Source: Polaromonas sp. (GTDB lineage: Bacteria; Pseudomonadota; Gammaproteobacteria; Burkholderiales; Burkholderiaceae_C). From it: a DNA stretch of 64,000 nucleotides. This document shows, one piece after another, positions 55,001 to 61,797 of this stretch (positions within the stretch are counted from its first letter, which is position 1; each line of letters starts with the position of its first letter). Where the stretch lies: the NCBI RefSeq assembly GCF_029945685.1, contig NZ_JAQSDA010000020.1, positions 1 to 64,000 of the forward strand. The letters run 5' to 3'. Below the pieces are notes generated by a model. The model had not been told where the DNA came from. It saw only the letters and a list, made by a program, of their open reading frames with translations, and ran no database searches. Position numbers and translations under genes: made by a program.

Positions 55001-55139
55001 CCCAGGGTCCGAAATACAACGCCCACTGGCCATCGTCGTGATTGGCGGATTGATCACGGCCACAGCTTTGACCTTGATGTTGTTGCCCATCCTGTATTTA
55101 CGCTTTGCGTTTCCGAAACGAAAGGTTTCCGATGTCTGA
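52056..55139 (+). CDS. Heavy-metal RND efflux pump (CusA/CzcA family)
   Basis: The 1027-residue inner-membrane pump has the RND fold with two periplasmic loops. The fourth helix reads GGLAIAIGMLVDAAVVVVEN, with the conserved aspartate and glutamate but no DFG, closer to the CusA pattern than to classical CzcA. Operon context (RcnR-like repressor, NreB-like exporter) favours nickel or cobalt; the helix motif leaves this open. It overlaps the adaptor gene by one base, and the DUF3240 start lies inside its end. Confidence 0.92.
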   Translation: MLSRLVQFSLAQRLFVLMATLMVAGAGWYALRGLPIDAFPDVSSTQVKIIMKAPGMTPEEVESRIAVPIEVEMLGIPKTKILRSVTKYGLVDVTIDFEDGTDIYWARQQVSERLGGLTENLPTGISGGMAPVTTPLGEMYMFTVEGETLSLAERRSVLDWVIRPALRTVPGVADVNALGGVVRAFEVVPDQASMAASGVTIMQLKEAIGANNRNDGAGRLGEGDEVLLVRSEGSITSLEDLRAIVVTMKDGAPVRLGNLAEVKIGTVTRYGVVTQSGRGEAVQGLVLGLAGANAKMVVEGVRKKLEELQPTLPAGVEIKTFYDRASLVSKAVNAVTTALIEATVLVIVLLGLFLGNIRAALTVAMVLPLAALITFILMRTFGMSANLMSLGGLAIAIGMLVDAAVVVVENIVQRLATDPTAGKLPRLHTIYRAVREVAVPVTAGILIIITVFLPLLTLQGLEGKYFVPVALTIVFALAGSLVLSLTIIPVLASYLLREVKHEDPWLPRKLLKLYEPALVWGLQRQRVVAAAAAVMLLAAGLIYTQVGKTFMPTMDEGDLIVGIEKLPSISLEQSAALDLKIHRALMQAIPEVHGIVARAGSDEIGLDPMGLNQTDTYLLLKPQGEWRMKSKEALMDEVRKVLDPMPGIEYSFTQPIEMRVSEMIIGVRGDLAVKIFGPDLDKLNEYANQVETLLKTVSGNQDVYTVQNDGVQYLRVAVDRLQAGRLGLSVEEIQDALRTQIEGQRAGVVIEGNRRTPIVLRGAESVRMSPADFGAMRITTKDGNTVPLTSVAKLERAAGPVKIDREMGSRYSVVIANVAGRDLVGFVEEARTLVTQKVPLDTGYRISWGGQFENQQRAAARLTVVVPVALGLIFVLLFSTFRSVRQALLILSIIPFALVGGIVALWVTGEYLSVPASVGFIALLGITVLNGVVLVSYFNQLQSEGMKLSEVVLQGAKRRLRPVLMTASITAFGLIPLLFATGPGSEIQRPLAIVVIGGLITATALTLMLLPILYLRFAFPKRKVSDV

Positions 55140-55434
55140 ACTTTGCTTAACCATCCTTTGCCCGCCAGCCGTCGAGGAAAAACTACTCGACCTGCTCCTT
55201 TTGTCCCCCAACGCGGCGGTATTTACAAGTGCGCCGACAGCCGCTCATGGCCTGGCTTTCGGCAGCCTTAACCAGACCGAGCAGGTGCTCGGCCGCGCGT
55301 TTGCGACCCAGGTGCAAGTGGTTATTCCTGAAGCCGACCGGCAGGCACTGCTGGGCGATATCCAAGAGCAGTTTGCCGGTGCTGGCCTGCGTTACTGGAT
55401 AACGCCAGTCATCGACGCGGGAGAAATTGCATGA
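55132..55434 (+). CDS. DUF3240 family protein
   Basis: This 100-residue soluble protein has the DUF3240 pattern (LCLTILCPPAVEEKLLDLLL, then a GLNQTEQVLGR-like loop and a VVIPEADRQALL helix). The fold resembles PII/CutA-type signalling proteins. Such genes often stand next to czcA-type pumps and may modulate or sense metal. The ATG at 55132 is within the pump's last codons and the stop overlaps the channel gene, so all three are coupled. It is cytosolic. Confidence 0.8.
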   Translation: MSELCLTILCPPAVEEKLLDLLLLSPNAAVFTSAPTAAHGLAFGSLNQTEQVLGRAFATQVQVVIPEADRQALLGDIQEQFAGAGLRYWITPVIDAGEIA

Positions 55435-56669
55435 TGATTCGACTGCTCTTGGCAACCCTGATCATGGTGGCTGGTTCTGCCTACGCACTGCAGCCACCGA
55501 ATGTCCCCGGACTTTTGCCTATGGAGATCGCGCGTCCTCTGTTGGAGCAGGACCCGCGTGTGGCTGCTGCGCGCGCAGGTTTGGAGGTCGCAAAGCAAGA
55601 GGCCAGCATTCTTGACAAATCACCTTACGAATGGACCGGCAAGGCACTGGGGCAGCGGCGATCTCTCGACACGGGGCCCCGCTACCGGGAGTGGAACGTC
55701 GGCATTGAGCGGACCATCAGACTTCCCGGCAAGGGCTCGGCTGACCGCAACATCGGTAAGGCCACTATCGAGGAGTCCGAGGCACGGTATGGAGAGGCGT
55801 TGCATGAATCCGCCCGAGAACTGGCTTCACTCTGGGTGGATTGGCTTGCTGCGGAGCGCGGTCGCGAGCTGGCTGCGTCAAATCTTGTGGCGGTGCAGGA
55901 AAATCTGAAGGCGGTAGACAAACGCCTCCGTGCTGGCGACGCATCCAAACTTGATCTCAACCTTGCTAGCGCCGAGCTAGCGGAGCAAAAACGGATGGAC
56001 AACGATGCTCGAACGCAGGCTTCGGCTGCCTGGGCTCGACTGTCGGTCCGTTTCCCCGGTATCAACCGCCAAAGCGTGCTTTTGCCGGCCCCCATGTTGA
56101 TTGCTGAGGATGAGGCCCTGTGGCGGGATCGGATCATTGGCGAAAGCGACGAACTCAAGGTTGTGCAGACCCAGTTGCGTATAGCGCAAGCCCAAGCCGA
56201 CCGTGCGCAGGCCGACCGGGTTCCCGATCCGACTTTTGGCGTTTACACGGCTTCGGAGGTCGGTGGCCGCGAACGGATTTCAGGTATCACCCTCAGTATT
56301 CCCCTGCCTGGAGGCTTGCGCGATTCACGCAGTTCCAAGGCTCTGGCGGCCGTTGAAGTGGCCCGTAATGCCGCTGACCTCAAGAAACGTGAGCTCGAAA
56401 CCGAGATTGCCTCGGCATTGGTCACTGCCCGGGGAACATATGAAAGCCTGCAGATTGCCAACGAGGGCGCTCTCGCCATGCAGGAAAACGCCAAGCTGGT
56501 GCAACGCGCTTACGCACTCGGTGAGGGAGATTTGCAAACTTTGTTGCTGGCGCGCCGGCAGACCACCGCTGCAGCCAATAGCGCATTGCTCGCGCAGGTT
56601 GGCGCTTTGAAAGCTTACTACGGGCTGCTGATTGACGCGCACCTGATATGGGGTTTGGACAGTGAGTGA
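55431..56669 (+). CDS. Outer-membrane efflux protein of the TolC family
   Basis: The 412-residue protein has a signal peptide (IRLLLATLIMVAGSAYA) and the two-repeat TolC layout with long heptad helices around 40-210 and 230-400. It completes the tripartite pump of this operon. The order adaptor-pump-DUF3240-channel differs from the czcC-czcB-czcA order of the first system. It begins with an ATGA overlap with the DUF3240 gene. A small lipoprotein gene follows after about 100 bases. Confidence 0.88.
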   Translation: MMIRLLLATLIMVAGSAYALQPPNVPGLLPMEIARPLLEQDPRVAAARAGLEVAKQEASILDKSPYEWTGKALGQRRSLDTGPRYREWNVGIERTIRLPGKGSADRNIGKATIEESEARYGEALHESARELASLWVDWLAAERGRELAASNLVAVQENLKAVDKRLRAGDASKLDLNLASAELAEQKRMDNDARTQASAAWARLSVRFPGINRQSVLLPAPMLIAEDEALWRDRIIGESDELKVVQTQLRIAQAQADRAQADRVPDPTFGVYTASEVGGRERISGITLSIPLPGGLRDSRSSKALAAVEVARNAADLKKRELETEIASALVTARGTYESLQIANEGALAMQENAKLVQRAYALGEGDLQTLLLARRQTTAAANSALLAQVGALKAYYGLLIDAHLIWGLDSE

Positions 56670-56770
56670 CGAGAGATCGATTTCAAAAGTGACGAAAGGC
56701 AACGAGGTGAATGTGCGTTCAGTCAACCTCCACGCTCACTATCAACAATCTGTCTGTGAAGGAAAACAGA

Positions 56771-57127
56771 ATGAAGCTGACATCTAAATATTTACTGCCG
56801 ATGGCTTCTTTGTTGGTTCTGGGCGGTTGTCAGACCATCTACGAAGGCAAGTATGACTGGGACGAAGGTTGGCGCCCCGGTACGGTGCTCGAGGTTGGTT
56901 CAGCGGATCAGGCTGCCAAAGAGCCTTTTCGGGATTGTCGTAAGGGTCTTAGCGTTGTGGAGAAAAGTGCAGTCAAGTTTGCGGTGGTGAGATATTCCCA
57001 TTTAAGTCACCCCCAAAAAGCAGTGATCCCAATTGCACCCGAATCGACATGGAGCCGCGGGGACCCGGTATACATCAACGTTCTGAATTGCCAAATTGCC
57101 TTGGAGCGACGATCAAATGGTGGCTAG
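56771..57127 (+). CDS. Small lipoprotein
   Basis: The 118-residue protein has a lipoprotein signal (MKLTSKYLLPMASLLVLGGC, with the lipobox LGGC and the lipidated Cys20). The mature part has two more cysteines (RDCRKG, LNCQIA) that could form a disulfide. No family is recognised. AAGGAAAAC precedes the ATG at 56771. It ends the second RND operon and faces the minus-strand HupE operon convergently. Confidence 0.68.
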   Translation: MKLTSKYLLPMASLLVLGGCQTIYEGKYDWDEGWRPGTVLEVGSADQAAKEPFRDCRKGLSVVEKSAVKFAVVRYSHLSHPQKAVIPIAPESTWSRGDPVYINVLNCQIALERRSNGG

Positions 57128-57266
57128 TTGACTGACCAGCCATCCCGACACTAGATTGGCCCGACTTCCATCAAATTTCACCGCATTCTGGTGGCCAGTT
57201 CCTGCGACGGAACACTCGCTCCGTACCGAACGGCCGGAGACAAGAGATCTCCGGTCCTGATCGGCA

Positions 57267-57467
57267 TCACTCGTGGCTGTGTCCGTGACCGCCTTTTCCA
57301 TGTGAGCCGGCCTTCTCGCATCCGGCCAGCGTGGCCAGGAAGACGACCATAAGAATGGCGCTGACAACAGTATTGAGAGTTTTCAGAAGAGTACTGAATC
57401 GAAGAGGCTTGCAGAGGGTGTGTTCAAGGCGGGCGCCACGGCAAAGGGCGCAGCGCCCTTCATTCAC
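57267..57467 (-). CDS. Small His-rich lipoprotein
   Basis: The 66-residue protein carries a lipobox LAGC near residue 49 after a hydrophobic stretch (TVVSAILMVVFLATLAGC). It ends KAGSHGKGGHGHSHE, so the mature lipoprotein would be an 18-residue metal-binding tail. A GTG at 57467 overlaps the stop of the anchor gene as GTGA; it gives an unusually long region before the signal, and no nearer start is clear. It ends the HupE operon. Confidence 0.55.
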   Translation of the reverse strand: MNEGRCALCRGARLEHTLCKPLRFSTLLKTLNTVVSAILMVVFLATLAGCEKAGSHGKGGHGHSHE

Positions 57468-58138
57468 ATCATTTTTTTGATATCGGTGTAATCACCGCGC
57501 GTGCGCAGGATGACCTTGACGTTTGACTTGCCCCGATTGCGCCAGTACCAGCCGTGGTTGCCCGTGAATGCGGCTTCCAGCACGCCGTCATCTGACGCAA
57601 CCGCACGGCCTTTCTCGTAGCTGATCGACTTGCCAGATGCATCACCGTGGGTGTCGAAGTTGACCACACCGCCCTCGACGACCCACGAATATTGAGCCTT
57701 GGCGCCTTGGACCATCTTCAGCTTGATTTCCGTGCCCTCTCCTGGAGTCAGAGTAACGGGCATCTCGTCGCGCCATTCAATCTTGGGGGCGGCAGCTTGG
57801 ATTGTCTCCTTCGGGGTAGTTGCCGCCGCTGGACTTGCGGGCGATGGGGTCGCATCGACCGCAGCCATGCCCGTCGCTGCTCCGGCCGCCGGTGACTGTG
57901 TTGCCGATGTCGCGGTGGCAGCATCGGCTGCGGCCTGCGACGCCAGCTGTTGCTTGACGTCGCCCATTTCAGTCATACGCAGGACTCGACCGATGCCGGT
58001 GGGATCGATGCCGTATTCGGCCGGAAGCACGACCGCAACCAGCAGCACCAGCGCCGAAATGACGGCCAGGATGGTGGAGCGCACAAGCTGTTTGGAAGAG
58101 GGCAGTTCGGCGCGCAGGGGGGTATCGCTGTTATACAT
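57464..58138 (-). CDS. Membrane-anchored periplasmic protein (transmembrane anchor type)
   Basis: The 224-residue protein has one membrane helix (STILAVISALVLLVAVVLPAE) near residues 20-42, then an Ala/Pro/Thr-rich linker (about 70-125), then a folded beta domain from about 130 (KIEWRDEMPVTLTPGEG to the end). Relatives are called transmembrane anchor proteins and occur next to HupE/UreJ-like genes. The ATG at 58138 is chosen; a longer frame upstream is a shadow of the HupE gene. It lies 20 bases after that gene. The role is unknown. Confidence 0.75.
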   Translation of the reverse strand: MYNSDTPLRAELPSSKQLVRSTILAVISALVLLVAVVLPAEYGIDPTGIGRVLRMTEMGDVKQQLASQAAADAATATSATQSPAAGAATGMAAVDATPSPASPAAATTPKETIQAAAPKIEWRDEMPVTLTPGEGTEIKLKMVQGAKAQYSWVVEGGVVNFDTHGDASGKSISYEKGRAVASDDGVLEAAFTGNHGWYWRNRGKSNVKVILRTRGDYTDIKKMM

Positions 58139-58158
58139 GTTGAATATTCCTTGGGTGT

Positions 58159-58896
58159 TCAGGACACAAAGTAGCCGGTGAGCTGCATGCCCACCAGAAT
58201 GAAGCCCGCGCTCATCATGGCGACGTTGGCTGTGTAGGCGTGGCGGATGAAGCTGGGTGTGCGGCGCCAGTAGCTCATGCCAATCAGGATGACCGCCAAT
58301 GCCAGCAACTGGCCGATTTCCACACCCACGTTGAAGGCCAGCAGGTTGGGTAGCAGTCCGTCGGGTGAGATCTCGTACTCCTGGATCTTGGTCGCCAAAC
58401 CAAAGCCGTGAAACAGGCCAAACACCAGGGTCGCGATCCTGGTGTTGGGCTGGAACCCCAGCCATCGCTGGAAAGCACCGATGTTGTCCAGAGCCTTGTA
58501 GACGACGGACAGACCGATGATCGCGTCGATCAGGTAGCTGTTGATTTCGACGTTGAAGTAAACGCCCAGGATCATGGTGGTGGAATGACCCAACGCAAAC
58601 AGGCTCACATAGATGCCGATGTGCTGGATCCGGTAGAGGAAGAAAATCACGCCGAACAGAAACAGGATGTGGTCGTAACCCGTCATCATGTGTTTGGCGC
58701 CCAGGTACATGAAGGGCAGCAGATTGATGCCCGAAATTTCCTGGATATAGCCCTTGTCGCCTGCGGTGACTGCGTGGGCCAAGGCCTCTGTGCCGCCAAC
58801 GAAAAGGCAGATGAAGAATGCCGAAAGAAGCAAGAGACGGGATCGCCAGATCGCCCATGGCGAACGTGGCAGCCTGTCGTGAACATGGCCGTGCAT
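58159..58896 (-). CDS. HupE/UreJ family membrane protein
   Basis: The 245-residue protein has six or seven membrane segments. It has the family's His-containing motifs GAKHMMTGYDHILFLFGV and ALGHSTTMILG, and a third, FGLFHGFGLATKI. HupE/UreJ proteins move nickel; this branch (HupE/UreJ_2) is less well known, and direction is uncertain. The amino end has MHGHVHD before the first hydrophobic segment. It lies between a His-rich secreted protein and the anchor gene on one strand, and beside an RcnR-like repressor, which supports nickel or cobalt handling. Confidence 0.85.
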   Translation of the reverse strand: MHGHVHDRLPRSPWAIWRSRLLLLSAFFICLFVGGTEALAHAVTAGDKGYIQEISGINLLPFMYLGAKHMMTGYDHILFLFGVIFFLYRIQHIGIYVSLFALGHSTTMILGVYFNVEINSYLIDAIIGLSVVYKALDNIGAFQRWLGFQPNTRIATLVFGLFHGFGLATKIQEYEISPDGLLPNLLAFNVGVEIGQLLALAVILIGMSYWRRTPSFIRHAYTANVAMMSAGFILVGMQLTGYFVS

Positions 58897-58961
58897 AAAG
58901 ACTCCTGTGGTCTGAAAGAAAGGGAAGCGCTGCGTGGCGCAGCGCGAGGACGGGAAGCGTC

Positions 58962-59375
58962 TCAGCCCATGGGCGGGCGTTCGAGCCGGGACGCCTGAAT
59001 CATTTCAATCCGCGGCTGCACCAGCCCCCGCCAGCCGGGAAGCTGCGGTGCTGCAGAACTCCAGGCAACGGGCAAGGCATGGGCCTTGTCGTGCGAATGA
59101 TCCGCCCCGTGGTGGGGATGGTCGGCACCTGCACTCTGATTCACCATCGCCAATTCGCCGCCTCTGTCCTCGTGCACATGTCCGTGCGACTCGGCCGAGG
59201 AAGATGGAGCGCCGTGGAGCGCTGCTGCGATGACTGCGAGGCCATGGGAGCCCGTGCTCCCCATCGAGGAGATGATCGTCCCGAACAGGATCACCACCAG
59301 AACCAGCCATCGCACGCCCAGCGTTGCCCCGTCAGGGCGCAAGGAGCATGAGACAAGCAAGGTCATGGAGTGCAA
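58962..59375 (-). CDS. His-rich secreted or membrane-anchored protein
   Basis: The 137-residue protein has one hydrophobic stretch (VRWLVLVVILFGTIISSMG, about 21-39) followed by His-rich segments (ESHGHVHEDRG, DHPHHGADHSHDKAH) and an end with SRLERPPMG. An ATG at 59366 is an alternative start. It is the first gene of the HupE operon and divergent from a second RcnR-like gene, whose promoter region is next to it. Metal binding is likely. It resembles in layout the proteins at 41614 and 50449. Confidence 0.68.
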   Translation of the reverse strand: MHSMTLLVSCSLRPDGATLGVRWLVLVVILFGTIISSMGSTGSHGLAVIAAALHGAPSSSAESHGHVHEDRGGELAMVNQSAGADHPHHGADHSHDKAHALPVAWSSAAPQLPGWRGLVQPRIEMIQASRLERPPMG

Positions 59376-59403
59376 TTGAGTTTCAAGGCCAAAGATGGGG
59401 ATT

Positions 59404-59426
59404 ATAGTAACCCCCCCGGGAGGATA
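59404..59426 (+). promoter_or_regulatory. Possible RcnR-type operator
   Basis: A C7 tract (59411-59417) lies between TAGTAA and AGGATA; read on the other strand it is TATCCT, a spacer, a G7 tract and TTACTA. The AGGATA half and G-tract match the operator at 50144. TATAGT at 59404-59409 could be a -10 element. The repressor gene starts ten bases downstream. Confidence 0.5.
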
Positions 59427-59435
59427 AAGTCAGCC

Positions 59436-59714
59436 ATGAAACAACCGCATACACATGCATCTCATCCAGCCATCATCAAACGCCTGCGCAGAGCCAGTGG
59501 GCACTTGAGCAGCACCATGGACATGCTGGAGCAGGGCCGACCCTGTCTCGATGTCGCGCAACAGCTGCAGGCGGTGGAGAAAGCGATTCAGCAAGCCAAA
59601 AAAGCCCTGATCCAGAGCCATCTGGACCACTGCCTTGAAGATCTCGTGGGCCCTCTGGGTGTCGGCCAGCGCCACTCCCTGGACGAATTCAGGGAAATCA
59701 CACGCTACCTCTGA
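59436..59714 (+). CDS. CsoR/RcnR-family metal-sensing repressor, second copy
   Basis: This 92-residue protein is a paralogue of the repressor at 50170, with the same His-rich start (HTHASHP), Cys37 in RPCLDVAQQLQAVEKAI, and His62 and Cys66 in SHLDHCLEDL. The histidine at position 60 of the first copy is glutamine here, so metal preference may differ. GGGAGG precedes the ATG at 59436. It is followed on the same strand by a frameshifted exporter and is divergent from the HupE operon. Confidence 0.86.
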   Translation: MKQPHTHASHPAIIKRLRRASGHLSSTMDMLEQGRPCLDVAQQLQAVEKAIQQAKKALIQSHLDHCLEDLVGPLGVGQRHSLDEFREITRYL

Positions 59715-59761
59715 ACCATGGGCTCCCACTGTTCCCGAGCGCATCGACCCCGAGACACAAC

Positions 59762-61104
59762 ATGCTTGACGTTCTTTCCCACCGCACCTACCGCCATTTG
59801 TTTGCCGCTCAGGTGATTGCCTTGTTCGGAACCGGGCGGGCCACGGTGGCGCTCGGGCTGCTGGCCTTTGACCTGGCCGGCGACAACGCGGGTATGGTGC
59901 TGGGCACGGCGCTGGCCATCAAGATGATCGCCTACGTTGGCGTGGCGCCGGTTGCAGCTGCATTTGCCGAGCGCCTGCCCAGGCGCACCATGCTGGTCAC
60001 GCTGGATCTGGTTCGGGCGGCTGTGGCGCTGCTGCTGCCATTTGTCTCCCAGATCTGGGAGGTGTACGTGCTGATTTTCGTGCTGCAGTCGGCGTCGGCT
60101 GCCTTCACGCCCACTTTTCAGGCCACCATTCCCGACGTGTTACCAGAGGAAAAGGACTACACCAAGGCCTTGTCGCTCTCACGCCTTGCGTACGACATGG
60201 AGAGTCTGGTCAGCCCTATGCTGGCAGCTGCTCTGCTTACTGTGATCGGGTTTCACGATCTGTTTGCCGGCACAGTGGTGGGCTTCCTGGCATCGGCGGC
60301 GCTGGTGGTGTCGGTGGCGTTACCGGCACATCCGGCTCCGCAGCGCCGTGGTATCTACGACCGGACCACGCGCGGGCTGCGCATCTACCTGGCCACACCC
60401 CGGTGCGCGGGCTGCTTGCCGTCAATGGGGCCGTGGCTGCGGCAGGCTCCATGGTGTTTGTCAACACGGTGGTGATTGTTCAGGTCGGGTTGGGCCTGAC
60501 CCAGAGCGCGGTGGCTTTGGCGTTGGCGTTGGCGTTGGCGTTGGCCAGTTTCGGCGCCGGTTCCATGGTGGCTGCACTGGTTTTGCCACGCCTGTTGGAG
60601 AAACTGACTGATCGCAGTGTGATGCTGGGCGGCATTGGGGTGATGGTCGCGGGCCTGTTCGCGGGAACCCTGGTGGTAGGACATGCTTCGCTGATGGTCT
60701 TGTGGTTCGTGCTCGGTCTTGGCTACTCCACTGCCCAGACGCCCTCCGGGCGCTTGTTGCGGCGATCCTCGAACCCCGAAGATCGCCCTGCGTTGTTTGC
60801 CGCGCAGTTCGCGCTTTCTCACGCCTGCTGGCTGTTCTTATACCCCTTGGCCGGCTGGCTCGGTACTCGCTTTGGGATGACCGCGACGTTCGTGATGCTG
60901 GGCTGTGCAGGCGCATTGGCCGTCTTGGTCACCACGATGGTCTGGCCATCTGAGGATCCCGACATCATCGAGCACGAACACCCGGACTTGCCGGCCGGGC
61001 ACACGCACACCCAGGGTGCTGTCGACAATGGCGATCGGGTGCGTCATGCGCATGCTTTCGTGGTCGATCACCAGCACTCCCACTGGCCCAGCGCGGGTCG
61101 CTGA
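59762..61104 (+). pseudogene. Frameshifted major facilitator exporter (paralogue of the gene at 48735)
   Basis: The first 217 codons match the intact exporter closely (MLDVLSHRTYRHLFAAQVIA at the start). At about 60400-60404 one C appears to be missing from CCCCGG-TGCGCGG; the frame then reads a false end and stops near 60475. The matching sequence continues in another frame from about 60403 to 61104 (RGLLAVNGAVAAAGSM), with the His-rich tail intact (HEHPDLPAGHTH, RHAHAFVVDHQHSH). Restoring one base gives about 447 residues. A hexanucleotide repeat adds about six residues in the second half. A sequencing error cannot be excluded. Confidence 0.82.
60523..60546 (+). repeat. Hexanucleotide tandem repeat inside the exporter pseudogene
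   Basis: The unit GGCGTT (GCGTTG in another phase) is repeated about four times in a row, encoding an Ala-Leu repeat in a membrane helix. The intact paralogue at 48735 has about six residues fewer at this place (IALACFGAG). This suggests expansion by strand slippage. Confidence 0.7.
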
Positions 61105-61502
61105 TGTCGGAACTTGCGGCCTGCACTTACGGCGCCGCGTGCGCGGATGAAGCTTGCTGGGCAGAACCTTCAAGAAGTCGGAAAGGCCGTCAGATAAATC
61201 AACATGGCGCCTTTTCGAGAGCTTCACACAGTAGGGAGCGGACATTTGCGACAAAAAATGCCGTTATTCTCATACAGGTTGTTGAATTGCACTGAAGTCT
61301 GACCAGTTTTCCATCGAATCTTGACCCACACTCTTTGCGAGCTCATCGGCTTCATCTATCGTCTCCTGGTTGCCTGCAGCGACAGCGCGGCAGATCACTC
61401 AATAGTGGACTTGATTAGAGTTTCCCTTGGCGGGAGTATGGTAGCCCTTGCGTTCCGAAGTTGACCGTCTAAAAATTGGCGCAGACCTCCCCCAATCAGA
61501 GG
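61105..61502. other. Intergenic gap before the ubiquitin-like cassette
   Basis: I see no convincing gene, repeat or RNA in these 400 bases. Short frames are broken. The base composition changes toward A/T in this stretch and stays lower through the genes that follow, so this may be one edge of a transferred segment. No integrase or attachment site was recognised. Confidence 0.4.
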
Positions 61503-61613
61503 ATGCAATCGGGACAGACAGGGATTACTATCAAATACCGTAAGCTCAACGGCCGAGATGAAATTTTCCGCGCTTGCATAAACCGTGATGGCTTTGACGC
61601 AACTTCTCTTTAA
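61503..61613 (+). other. Short open frame upstream of the cassette, possibly a gene remnant
   Basis: A frame from the ATG at 61503 to a TAA at 61611 encodes 36 residues (GITIKYRKLNGRDEIFRACI and then NRDGFDATSL). It could also begin at a TTG 30 bases earlier. Loss of one base near 61605 would join it to the frame that continues into the proline-rich peptide (FNAVVYIDPTTINQ). It may be a real small gene, the broken front part of the next gene, or chance. Confidence 0.25.
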
Positions 61614-61659
61614 CGCGGTCGTCTATATCGATCCAACGACAATCAATCAAGGAATATAC

Positions 61660-61797
61660 GTGGCTCAAAGTACACCTAAAAAACCGGGGCATCCCGAGCA
61701 TCCAGAGCATCCGAATGTGCCGCCAGGTCCGCCTCTCCAAGTCCCCCCTGGACCAACACCCCCGCCTCGTCCGCCAAAGGACCGTGAGGTTGGTTAA
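61660..61797 (+). CDS. Proline/histidine-rich 45-residue peptide ending in glycine
   Basis: From the GTG at 61660, with AAGGA six bases upstream, the product has a GHPEHPEHPN repeat, PPGPP and PPGPTPPPRPP segments, and the end KDREVG. It has no hydrophobic core and cannot fold as ubiquitin. The stop TAA is directly followed by the TTG start of the E2-E1 gene, so translation is probably coupled. A carboxy-terminal glycine is what E1 enzymes activate, so the peptide may be the substrate of the next protein; this is inference. A longer frame to 61585 exists but has no good ribosome site. Confidence 0.6.
   Translation: MAQSTPKKPGHPEHPEHPNVPPGPPLQVPPGPTPPPRPPKDREVG

Noticed and set aside
57464-58858. 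A 464-codon minus-strand frame
   Set aside because: Its first half is the out-of-frame shadow of the HupE/UreJ-like gene (58159-58896). Only the part from the ATG at 58138 has a membrane anchor and a folded domain, so the gene was cut to that.
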